From Bacteroidia bacterium (GTDB lineage: Bacteria > Bacteroidota > Bacteroidia > Flavobacteriales > Flavobacteriaceae), in the NCBI GenBank assembly GCA_030430535.1, contig JAUIKY010000017.1, positions 1 through 62,111 of the forward strand: a stretch of DNA of 62,111 bases. Direction: 5' to 3'. Made by a program: the position numbers and the translations under genes. Below the pieces are notes generated by a model that did not search any database, had not been told where the DNA came from, and saw nothing but the letters and a program-made list of their open reading frames with translations. Positions 27,399 to 35,195 of this stretch are shown piece after piece (the stretch's first letter is position 1; each line of letters starts with the position of its first letter).

Positions 27399-28583
27399 AT
27401 GAAGAAATTTTTACTTTTCAGCTTAATTGCTCTCGTCGCACTATCGTGCAGTACCAGCAAGCAAATAGAAAAAGCCGTAAGTTTGGGCAATTACGACCAG
27501 GCCATTTCTTATGCATTGGATAAATTGCGCACCAATAAAGACAAAAAAGGAAAAGCCGATTTTATAATCATGCTCCACGAGGCCTACAATAAAGCTACTG
27601 CCCGCGATTTGGATAACATCGATTTCCTAAAAAAAGATAACAACCCCGAAAACTACATTCGTATTTACGATTCCTATGTGGCTTTGGATAACCGCCAAGA
27701 ACGTATCAAGCACATTTTGCCGCTTTACGCCAATGGAAAGGAAGTCCGTTTTAAACTTTCGAATTACCACAACCAAATTATCGAAGCCAAAAACGGTGCT
27801 TCAGAACAACTTTATATCAACGCCACTGCTGTTTTAAAGTCAAAAACAGCCAATAAAATGGATTACCGTTTTGCGTACGACCAACTCCGTGACATCGAGG
27901 ACATCAATCCGAATTATAAAGATGTGCGCCAACTTATAGAAGTGGCCCACCAAAAAGGAACGGATTTTGTTCTAGTTGAAATGGTAAATGATACCCGAAA
28001 AGTGATTCCTCAGCGATTGGAAGATGATTTGTTGAATTTCAGCACTTACGGATTGAATAACCTATGGACGGTGTACCACAACAACCCCACAAACGAGGTA
28101 AAGTACGATTACAATATGCGCGTTAATCTACGGGAAATAAATACGTCGCCCGAACAAATAAGAGAGCGCCAAATCATTAAGGAAAAGCAAATTGTGGATG
28201 GCAAAAAACTGTTGTTGGATGAGCGTGGCAACCAAGTAAAAGACAGCTTGGGCAACGCCATTGAAGTAGACAACCTAAAAACTGTGCGTTGCGAGTTTTA
28301 TGAATTCACACAATTTAAAGCGGTTAAAGTGGCCGGAAATGTGGAGTATTACAACTTAAACACCAAACAGCTTGCGGATGCCTTTCCGGTGGATAGCGAG
28401 TTTGTGTTTGAACACATTTACGCCGATGCCCGTGGCGACCGCCGCGCTTTGGAAACCACCCAACTCCCCTTTTTAAATAACAGACGGGTACCCTTCCCTA
28501 CCGAAGAACAAATGATTTTCGACACCGGGGAAGACCTTAAACTCCAACTGAAAAACATTATGAATTCGTATTCTTTGAATTAG
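27399..28583 (+). CDS. Hypothetical lipoprotein with helical repeat N-terminus (394 aa)
   Basis: It opens MKKFLLFSLIALVALSCSTS with a lipobox Cys17. The following part reads as TPR-like helices (KAVSLGNYDQAISYALDKL, FIIMLHEAYNKATARDLDNI, HILPLYANGKEVRFKLSNYH). The C-terminal half is beta-rich (VRCEFYEFTQFKAVKVAGNV, VFEHIYADARGD). Homologues should be widespread in Flavobacteriaceae, but I know no assigned function. It stands alone with its own terminator. Confidence 0.7.
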   Translation: MKKFLLFSLIALVALSCSTSKQIEKAVSLGNYDQAISYALDKLRTNKDKKGKADFIIMLHEAYNKATARDLDNIDFLKKDNNPENYIRIYDSYVALDNRQERIKHILPLYANGKEVRFKLSNYHNQIIEAKNGASEQLYINATAVLKSKTANKMDYRFAYDQLRDIEDINPNYKDVRQLIEVAHQKGTDFVLVEMVNDTRKVIPQRLEDDLLNFSTYGLNNLWTVYHNNPTNEVKYDYNMRVNLREINTSPEQIRERQIIKEKQIVDGKKLLLDERGNQVKDSLGNAIEVDNLKTVRCEFYEFTQFKAVKVAGNVEYYNLNTKQLADAFPVDSEFVFEHIYADARGDRRALETTQLPFLNNRRVPFPTEEQMIFDTGEDLKLQLKNIMNSYSLN

Positions 28584-28591
28584 TCAATGCT

Positions 28592-28619
28592 AAACGCCCA
28601 ACTTGAGTTGGGCGTTTTT
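28592..28619 (+). terminator. Terminator after the helical-repeat lipoprotein
   Basis: aaacgcccaact and agttgggcgttt with a 2-base loop and a T run. Confidence 0.88.
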
Positions 28620-28747
28620 CTATATTTGGAGTTACACTTATTGGTCTTGTAAATGAAAAGTAGTGTGTTTTTAGGAGCTAACTTTTCGGGTAACAACTAA
28701 CCTTTATTTTCTCATTTATCTTTTGTTTAGGTACAAAAGCTATTATT

Positions 28748-31159
28748 TTACCGTTTCCAGTCAAATTTTAAACTTCCACAACCACATCTAATTTTGTTCT
28801 CAACATTGTCGTAAAATTTAAAAGAAAGAAATTTATCGCAATCTGAACAATAAAAATTGTGGATTAAACCTTTAACATCTTCCCAAATTGCTTCTAAATC
28901 CTCAATACTTTCCTGAAAACTATTGTCATGAGAGGTCGTGTTTCCAATAAACATTGGCATTCCTTTTATTTTCGGAATATTTGCTTTCTCTTTTAGTTCT
29001 TTACTTGCTTTTGTCAACTTACTTTGGACAGCATCTAGAAGTTCTGGTGCCATTCTTTTTTCGTTTATATCATTATTCCTGTATGCTACTTTTGCTTCTA
29101 TTTCTAGAGCTACTCTTTTCATTACTCTTTCTGTATAAACACGAATGTCGTTTCCTAGTCCATCTGTGTTTTTATCTTCTATTTTCTTTTTAATTCTATC
29201 TTTAATATCTGCAATCCCTCTTTCAATCCCAGTTCCGTCATCTTTAGTCCATTTAAAGTTATTAAGTATCCAACCTTTACTTTTCACTTCACTAGATACT
29301 AATTCAAAAAATTCTTTTTCGTGCGTTAGAAGAATTACTTGATAGTCTGAAAACCTTGTTGTTAATAATTGAGCAAATCTATATCTGTGGGAACGGTCAA
29401 AACTAGAAATCACATCATCCAATACGAAAAATTTGCTTTCCTTATTGAATGCTTTTACAGAAGCTAAAAAGAACGAAAGGCCCAAACAGTTAATATGGCT
29501 TTCACTCAAATAGGCGATTGGTGGTGTATGGGTTTCGTTAAAGAAACTGTATTCAATCGTAATTCCAACAAGTTCATCATTCTTTTTTAATGGAACTAGC
29601 TTAATATCCTCAACCTTTTCGTTGGGATTCATTGTTGTATAAAAATCGTTTATGTCATTTGAGAACATTGTTAAAAACACATTAAGTGCTTCTTCTTGTC
29701 TTTTAATGAAATCTTCGTAAAGCAGTTCAAATGTCGCTTGTTGATTAGCTAAAACATTTTGTTCTTTTTCTATTTTCAGATATTCCACATAAGCTTTTGC
29801 CGACTGAAAAAGCTTTGTATATGTTTTAAACTTAAGGTTAGCTTCTTTACTTTCGGTTAATTTTTTAATTGTCTTGACCAATTCACTTGTTAGCTCTTCA
29901 ACTCCTTTTTTGTCAAGCTTTATTTTTTCTTTGTCCGCAAGTTTTTCTGTTAATTCCTTTTTTGATTCGTCAAGGTGATTGTTCAGCGAAATTTTAATTT
30001 CTTCAACGGTTTCTTTTAGTTTTGAATACTCTTCTTTTTCGAAAAGTTTTTCTGTTAATAAGCCTTCAATAGCACTAATATTTGGTTTAATTGAATTTTG
30101 AAGGTCTTTAGAATTATTATCTACTTGTTCTTTTTCCTTATTAAGCAATTCTAGTTCCTCAATTCTTAAGTTTAAATCTTGTATAAGATCAATTTTACTT
30201 TTCTCTTGTAGGCAAAGCGGACAGTAATCGTCTTCGACAACATCTTTAGTTAGAACTGATTTGCCTTCCTGTAATAATGAAAGAAGTTGTAAGTTTTTAA
30301 CCTTTTCAGGAGCCTTTTTTAAGGCATTGAAAGAATCGTAAAAAGTGCTGTAGCTATTGTAAATGTTATCGACATTACCTTCAATTTGTGCTACTGACTC
30401 TTTAATTTTTGTATAAAAGTTAATTTGATTTAAAAGTTCGGAATCTTCTTTACTTTCAATTTTTTTAAGAACGATATTTATGTCTTGACGAGATTTGATT
30501 TCAATTCCTAGTTTTAGGGGCTTTACTAATTCATTTGCTCCGTCAAATAATTGTTCGTCCGTATAAGCATTTTGTCCTAGATTTTCAAGTATCGTACTTT
30601 GTTGTACATTTTTAAGATTGTCATAATTAGCAGATTTAATATTACGTGCGATTCTTGCTCCATTTCTTTTGAGCAAATCTCTAATATTTTGCACCTCTGA
30701 AAAACCAATTATGTTTTGTAATTCTTTTAGTTTATCTGTTTTTCCAGCAATAATGAATTGAACTAAATCACGATAGCGAAGTATTAATCTTTCAGAAAAA
30801 GATGAAGCAATAAATTTTTTAAAATCATCCGTTTCATTGGAATTAAAGGATTTTAATGAACTATCTATAGACTTTTTAGAATCTAGTTTACTTTCGTCAA
30901 AAGTTAGTTCTATAAAACTATCTTCTGTTTCAGGAATAAAAATATTTCGCAAAGCGTCACGACCTTTTCTTCTTCCAATTTCTTCGTTTGATAGGTGCTC
31001 AATTTTATCATAAAAAAACCATTCGAAAGAATCTGTTACAGAACTTTTCCCAGTTCCATTATCCCCGTAGACTAAAATTGATTTTTTATTCAAGTCAAGA
31101 GTTAGTGGTTCTCTAACCCCTCTTAATCCGTTTATTTTGATTGCTTTAATTTTCGCCAT
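28748..31159 (-). CDS. SMC/Rad50-like AAA ATPase with central CxxC hook and C-terminal zinc ribbon
   Basis: The 803-residue protein has an N-terminal RecF/Rad50-type head with KINGLRG and the Walker A YGDNGTGKSS (31-40). Two long coiled-coil arms (about 240-310 and 320-480) meet at a CPLC pair, C313 and C316, which looks like a zinc hook. The distal head part has the ABC signature-like AYLSESHINCLGLSFFLA, the Walker B FFVLDDVISSFD and the H-loop ILLTHEKEFFEL. The C-terminal region has GNTTSHDNSFQESIEDLE and then a four-Cys zinc ribbon (YCSDCDK ... RCGCGS). It resembles defence-associated ATPases of the PrrC/RloC and AAA_13 type, but no anticodon-nuclease domain is obvious. Its start overlaps the 70-residue gene by 14 bases. 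A nuclease-like gene lies upstream in the same operon. Confidence 0.85.
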   Translation of the reverse strand: MAKIKAIKINGLRGVREPLTLDLNKKSILVYGDNGTGKSSVTDSFEWFFYDKIEHLSNEEIGRRKGRDALRNIFIPETEDSFIELTFDESKLDSKKSIDSSLKSFNSNETDDFKKFIASSFSERLILRYRDLVQFIIAGKTDKLKELQNIIGFSEVQNIRDLLKRNGARIARNIKSANYDNLKNVQQSTILENLGQNAYTDEQLFDGANELVKPLKLGIEIKSRQDINIVLKKIESKEDSELLNQINFYTKIKESVAQIEGNVDNIYNSYSTFYDSFNALKKAPEKVKNLQLLSLLQEGKSVLTKDVVEDDYCPLCLQEKSKIDLIQDLNLRIEELELLNKEKEQVDNNSKDLQNSIKPNISAIEGLLTEKLFEKEEYSKLKETVEEIKISLNNHLDESKKELTEKLADKEKIKLDKKGVEELTSELVKTIKKLTESKEANLKFKTYTKLFQSAKAYVEYLKIEKEQNVLANQQATFELLYEDFIKRQEEALNVFLTMFSNDINDFYTTMNPNEKVEDIKLVPLKKNDELVGITIEYSFFNETHTPPIAYLSESHINCLGLSFFLASVKAFNKESKFFVLDDVISSFDRSHRYRFAQLLTTRFSDYQVILLTHEKEFFELVSSEVKSKGWILNNFKWTKDDGTGIERGIADIKDRIKKKIEDKNTDGLGNDIRVYTERVMKRVALEIEAKVAYRNNDINEKRMAPELLDAVQSKLTKASKELKEKANIPKIKGMPMFIGNTTSHDNSFQESIEDLEAIWEDVKGLIHNFYCSDCDKFLSFKFYDNVENKIRCGCGSLKFDWKR

Positions 31160-31358
31160 CTTCTTTTATTTTTTTAGGCTTAATGGCTTCTTGTTTTAAT
31201 TCTTCTAACGCATTTTGAATATTGCTATCAGTAAATTTGTTATCGCCATATAATTCAATCAACTTGTTAACTGTATTTTCGTCAGTCCCCTCTACGTTTA
31301 ATATTTCTGCAAAAAACTCGTTAATTACGTCTTTTCCACTTTTTATTTTGTTGTCCAT
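31146..31358 (-). CDS. Small acidic hypothetical protein of the ATPase cassette (70 aa)
   Basis: The protein reads MDNKIKSGKDVINEFFAEIL at the start and is helical and charged, ending in KPKKIKEDGEN. There is no membrane span or Cys. It lies between the GIY-YIG-like gene (11 bases upstream) and the ATPase (14-base overlap), so it is part of a three-gene operon. It could be a bridging subunit or inhibitor of the other two. I do not recognise its family. Confidence 0.75.
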   Translation of the reverse strand: MDNKIKSGKDVINEFFAEILNVEGTDENTVNKLIELYGDNKFTDSNIQNALEELKQEAIKPKKIKEDGEN

Positions 31359-31369
31359 ATTTCAGGTTT

Positions 31370-31837
31370 TTAATCAAAATACTGCCAATCGATAATAAAA
31401 TTGGCTTTTAATTTTTTATTTAAAATTTCGTATCCCGATTTATTGTTACAAATTGGATAAACTCCATATTTTTCTACAAAAGCGAGTATGAAATAACTTT
31501 CTAGGTCTTCAATTCTATGCGACCAAAAATTGCGAAGCATTTCAAAGTTTATATGTGTGAAAAATAATTGTTCTCTTTTCCTATAATTTACTAATCCAAG
31601 ATTTTTACTTTTTCCATCAAAATGCCCCGTTAACCTACTTCCAATACTATTAGTTTTCTTTTCACTCATTCCAATATATAGTAATCGTGATTTTTGAAAA
31701 GGATATTGAATTAAGGTTTTTTCAGAGAAAATAAAGTATAAGCCTGCCAATCCCATCAAAGGTTTTATATTCTGTAATTCAAAAGTTTTAGGTTGGTCAA
31801 AAAATATTTTTAATTCTGTCGGTTTTTTGTCAATCAT
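31370..31837 (-). CDS. GIY-YIG-like nuclease domain protein
   Basis: The 155-residue protein shows the GIY-YIG catalytic pattern: AGLYFIFS (Tyr34), LLYIGMS (Tyr54), IGSRLTGHF (Arg68, His72), the Glu in IEDLESYFILAF (Glu113) and Asn131 in YPICNNKSG. All positions of the nuclease active site are therefore filled. There is no separate DNA-binding domain. It is the first gene of the operon with the 70-residue protein and the SMC-like ATPase. A role in cleaving foreign DNA or RNA under ATPase control is inferred from this layout. Confidence 0.7.
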   Translation of the reverse strand: MIDKKPTELKIFFDQPKTFELQNIKPLMGLAGLYFIFSEKTLIQYPFQKSRLLYIGMSEKKTNSIGSRLTGHFDGKSKNLGLVNYRKREQLFFTHINFEMLRNFWSHRIEDLESYFILAFVEKYGVYPICNNKSGYEILNKKLKANFIIDWQYFD

Positions 31838-32087
31838 TCAATTCTACTGATTTATTTCATTTTCAATTTATTCGATTACCGTTTTTTCGACAATATCATT
31901 CGAACGTTCGCAAAAAACCAATGTGCTGTTTGTACAAATTGTTTAAGCTTTCATACAACGTAAAGATAAAATGCAGTTTCAATTCATTTTATCGATTGAT
32001 ACCGAGAAACAAGTTCAGTACAGGTAAACGAATTTAGAGTTTTCTTACTACAAAATCAATACGCAATAGTACTTATATTTAAAAGTA

Positions 32088-33167
32088 TTAGCCCAGTGTA
32101 TACAAATCTATCGCTTCCATTTTACCCCGAAGTTCTGTTTCACCTAACGGCGTCACAGTATAAGTACCATCAAGTTTTAAAGCCTCTACCAACACTTTAG
32201 AAATCAAAATATCAACTTCAAAATCGTTGCAAAGTCCCTGTATTCGAGCGGTAGTATTGAGCACATCGCCCGTAAAAATGATGTCTTTTTTAAGGCTTCC
32301 TATTTCGCCCGTGGTGACTTTACCCATGTGGAAACCCGCTTTAAAAGTTGGCGCTACACCAAACTGTGTCTTGTACCAATCAGCACGCTGTTGCAAGGCG
32401 TTTTTCATTTGCATAAAACACGCTAGGCAATTGTTGTTTTGCAATCCTTTTTTTAATGGCCACGACACCACAATCTCATCACCCACATATTGGTAAATTT
32501 CACCCGAGCAGTCAATAATCGCCCCCGACAAATCGCGATAATAGGCATTCAGTAAATCAAAATATTTAATATGTCCTAACTGCTCAGCGATAGTGGTTGA
32601 GGATTTCATATCCAAAAACATAAAAATACGTGTTTCCTCTTGGGGTTTATGGTATTTTCCAGTGAGCAAACTGCGTAACACGCCATGCCCCATATTTTCG
32701 CTCATCTCCACATAAAACAACGATATACCTAAAGATACGCCCAATTGCAAAGCCGTACTCCAAAAAGTCAGGCTTTTTAAAAATACCGCGAACTTAGTCC
32801 AAACCGATTCGCTAAAAACGGACACGCCCAACTCCAAGCTGGCCGCAACGGGAAAGGTAAACAGTAAAATAACAAACAAGAGTAAAATGTAAATACCCAA
32901 CTTGCCCAACATTTTTTTTGCAAAACTGTTTTTGGCAAACAACGGATTAATTACATAAAGTTCAATCGTGCCAATAATCAGCCCCAAAACAAAAATGGCA
33001 CTACATGCAAAAAGCAACACCCTAAGATTAACTTTTATAGCGCCTTCGGCCACAGTGTTGGGTGCTGCGGCGTATTCAATAAACAGAAAAACGAATGCCA
33101 ACAGCAACCAAATAACACCAAATGGCAATATTCTGAAAAGGTTGTATTGGGTTTTGGGTGTAAACAT
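32088..33167 (-). CDS. Membrane-bound adenylate/guanylate cyclase (class III)
   Basis: The 359-residue protein has four membrane spans (about 14-34, 48-70, 90-110 and 133-153) and then a class III cyclase domain (about 178-355). RIFMFLDMKSSTTIAEQLG has the first metal Asp and YQYVGDEIVVSWP holds the second. KAGFHMGKVTTGEIGSLKKD and GDVLNTTARIQ form the substrate and transition-state part. It should make cAMP or cGMP at the cytoplasmic side. It stands alone and no cyclic-nucleotide receptor is nearby. Confidence 0.9.
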   Translation of the reverse strand: MFTPKTQYNLFRILPFGVIWLLLAFVFLFIEYAAAPNTVAEGAIKVNLRVLLFACSAIFVLGLIIGTIELYVINPLFAKNSFAKKMLGKLGIYILLLFVILLFTFPVAASLELGVSVFSESVWTKFAVFLKSLTFWSTALQLGVSLGISLFYVEMSENMGHGVLRSLLTGKYHKPQEETRIFMFLDMKSSTTIAEQLGHIKYFDLLNAYYRDLSGAIIDCSGEIYQYVGDEIVVSWPLKKGLQNNNCLACFMQMKNALQQRADWYKTQFGVAPTFKAGFHMGKVTTGEIGSLKKDIIFTGDVLNTTARIQGLCNDFEVDILISKVLVEALKLDGTYTVTPLGETELRGKMEAIDLYTLG

Positions 33168-33263
33168 GATGGGTTGTTTCCGTAAAGGCTTTAGCTAAAA
33201 TAAACTTTCAACTTTAAATGAAAACATTTTCTGCCCATAAACGATGTCAATCATTAGAAAAAG

Positions 33264-33287
33264 AAACGCCCAAATTAACGGGCGTTT
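33264..33287 (-). terminator. Terminator of the 33.3-kb lipoprotein gene
   Basis: aaacgccc and gggcgttt with an 8-base loop; on the minus strand it is followed by a T-rich run. Confidence 0.75.
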
Positions 33288-33333
33288 GTTTAAATTTAAG
33301 AGTTGGGTCTTCAGTTCGTTGAAAAACGGACCA

Positions 33334-33954
33334 TTACTCTACCTTTAGTTTTAGGGCATCGAAACTATCGGTTTTTATTCCCAACAATCCGTATTTGGTT
33401 TCACCACTTTTTATCATGGTACCGTTGATGTTATAATTCAACATTTCTGTTTTAAACTTTTTATTCGCAGACCCCGCCGTAATCATATTTAAAGCCGTTA
33501 TTCCAGGCCCCAACACAAACCCTATGGGTGTTGTGCTTGTTGTTTCCTGCATGCCATAGGAATTGGTTTTATAAGTATAAAGATTTACTGGTGTCAACAA
33601 TAAATACAACAAATAGGTAGGCACGCTCTGCCTTAGGGCTTTAAAAGCCTTTTCGTTATCCATAGCATAAATTTCAGTACCGTTACCATAGGTCAGTTTC
33701 ACATCTTTCCCAAACACCAAATCGTTTTCAGAATTATTGGTGATTTTAACCGCAACAATCTTCACGCCTTTTTTCAATTCCTTTTTGGCATATTTTTTTT
33801 CCAACAAATCATATTTATATTCCAATTTAACGCCATCGGTTTCATGCGTTGAAATATAGTTAACAGTTTCTGGCACGATCATTTTGTAACCTGAAGCACA
33901 ACTGGTTAAAGAAATGGCAATAATGCAAATGAAGATGGTTTTGATAAATTTCAT
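33334..33954 (-). CDS. Hypothetical lipoprotein (206 aa)
   Basis: MKFIKTIFICIIAISLTSCA gives a lipobox Cys19. The mature part is a beta domain (VKIVAVKITNNSENDLVFGK) with a hydrophobic central stretch PTYLLYLLLTPVNLYTY and a Gly-rich GFVLGPGITALNMITAG. I do not recognise a family with known function. It has its own terminator. Confidence 0.65.
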   Translation of the reverse strand: MKFIKTIFICIIAISLTSCASGYKMIVPETVNYISTHETDGVKLEYKYDLLEKKYAKKELKKGVKIVAVKITNNSENDLVFGKDVKLTYGNGTEIYAMDNEKAFKALRQSVPTYLLYLLLTPVNLYTYKTNSYGMQETTSTTPIGFVLGPGITALNMITAGSANKKFKTEMLNYNINGTMIKSGETKYGLLGIKTDSFDALKLKVE

Positions 33955-34170
33955 TGATTTGTTTTAAATGGTTATTAAAAAATTATTCGCTTTTTGATTA
34001 TCAGCAAGTGATACAAAAAGCGGCAAACCTAAAATTTTCGCACCTGAATACAACTATAAATCTTACAAAATACAGTTTTTAACGATGTGGTGCACCGGCC
34101 AAAAAACCGCCGAAAGATTCCAAAAAATCAAAAAACTTATCGAATGCTTGAAAAAATGAATATGTTCAGT

Positions 34171-34566
34171 TCAACTAAAGAATTTTCCAGATGCAATCCG
34201 CTCCAACCCATTAACCTCTAAATTATAAAGGTAAACAATGGTTGCGATCGCAGTCCCATCTTCTAAATAAGCGGTGACCTCTTCTTTTTTAAACAAATGC
34301 GGCTCAGGATAATTGGTCCCTGTGCCCTCGTAATCATCGAGTACTTTAAACACGGTATCGACATCCTGTATTTTAAATATTTTTCCGTGCACTTTCTCAG
34401 AAGTATTTTCACTTAAAACTGCCCCGGGATACCAGGATACTTTGTATAATTTTCCATGGAAGTAACCATCACCCAAACATTGAGAATGGGCGTGTAAAAA
34501 ATGGGCCATATCGTTACCGGTGTCTTTCAATAACGTGCCGTAAACAAATAAATAAGTAGAACTCAT
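34171..34566 (-). CDS. Gamma-glutamylcyclotransferase-like (AIG2) family protein
   Basis: The 131-residue protein opens with FVYGTLLKD, the substrate loop of the GGCT fold, and has GKLYKVSWYPGAVLS, HGKIFKIQD and VLDDYEGTG with the catalytic-type Glu. Such proteins cleave gamma-glutamyl or related amide bonds. The start lies 3 bases after the YtxJ gene on the same strand, so both are probably co-expressed and linked to thiol metabolism. Confidence 0.88.
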   Translation of the reverse strand: MSSTYLFVYGTLLKDTGNDMAHFLHAHSQCLGDGYFHGKLYKVSWYPGAVLSENTSEKVHGKIFKIQDVDTVFKVLDDYEGTGTNYPEPHLFKKEEVTAYLEDGTAIATIVYLYNLEVNGLERIASGKFFS

Positions 34567-34569
34567 GGT

Positions 34570-34959
34570 TTAAACAAACTGACCTAAATCCAGATTGTTG
34601 ATGGCCCCGTGGCTATCGTGCGCCACAACACTTCCGTTTTTAATGGCCAGCAATTGCGGTGATTCGTGAACCACTTGAAACTTAGCCGCAATTTCGTTGG
34701 AAACCTCACGGTAGGCTATTAAGTCCAAATAGTATAAATCGGCTTCGGTATCGTTAAAATTGTAATCAGATTCAAATTGATTTTTTACCATTCGGCTGAT
34801 ACCACAGCGGGTAGAATGCTTAAAAATAAATTGTGCTTTACCATTCGATTTTTGTTGAATCTCGTCCAACTGACTAACATCGGTGAGCTCAATCCAAGGC
34901 AAGGCCTTTTCTTCTTTGGGTTCGTTTGAACCTCCAAATAATTTATTCAATAATCCCAT
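34570..34959 (-). CDS. ytxJ: Bacillithiol-system thioredoxin-like protein YtxJ
   Basis: I take MGLLNKLFGG (34959); an upstream ATG at 34992 adds 11 charged residues. The 129-residue protein has a thioredoxin-like fold with FIFKHSTRCGISRMVKNQF, where the TRCGxS part is the redox-site motif of YtxJ (monothiol bacilliredoxin). It should remove bacillithiol from protein thiols in the cytoplasm. It precedes the GGCT-like gene by 3 bases. Confidence 0.85.
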   Translation of the reverse strand: MGLLNKLFGGSNEPKEEKALPWIELTDVSQLDEIQQKSNGKAQFIFKHSTRCGISRMVKNQFESDYNFNDTEADLYYLDLIAYREVSNEIAAKFQVVHESPQLLAIKNGSVVAHDSHGAINNLDLGQFV

Positions 34960-35195
34960 AAAACGTTCTTTCTCTTTTAATCGATTTGACATTAACCGGC
35001 CAAAAAAACCATTAACATTTCATTAAGTCGAACCAAATTCAAAATCTTACAAACCGACAAAAAGTCACCAAAAACCAGTGATTAACAGACATTTTGTCCT
35101 AAGAAGATTATTGGTAAGATAATTGACTTAATGTGGTTGTAAAAGTAAAAAAACAAAACAGGTTCTCTTAAAGAGAAACTAAAAAAATAAAATCT

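Noticed and set aside
31898-31907. Palindrome cgaacgttcg upstream of the GIY-YIG cassette
   Set aside because: A single 10-base palindrome without a second copy or promoter context is weak evidence for an operator.
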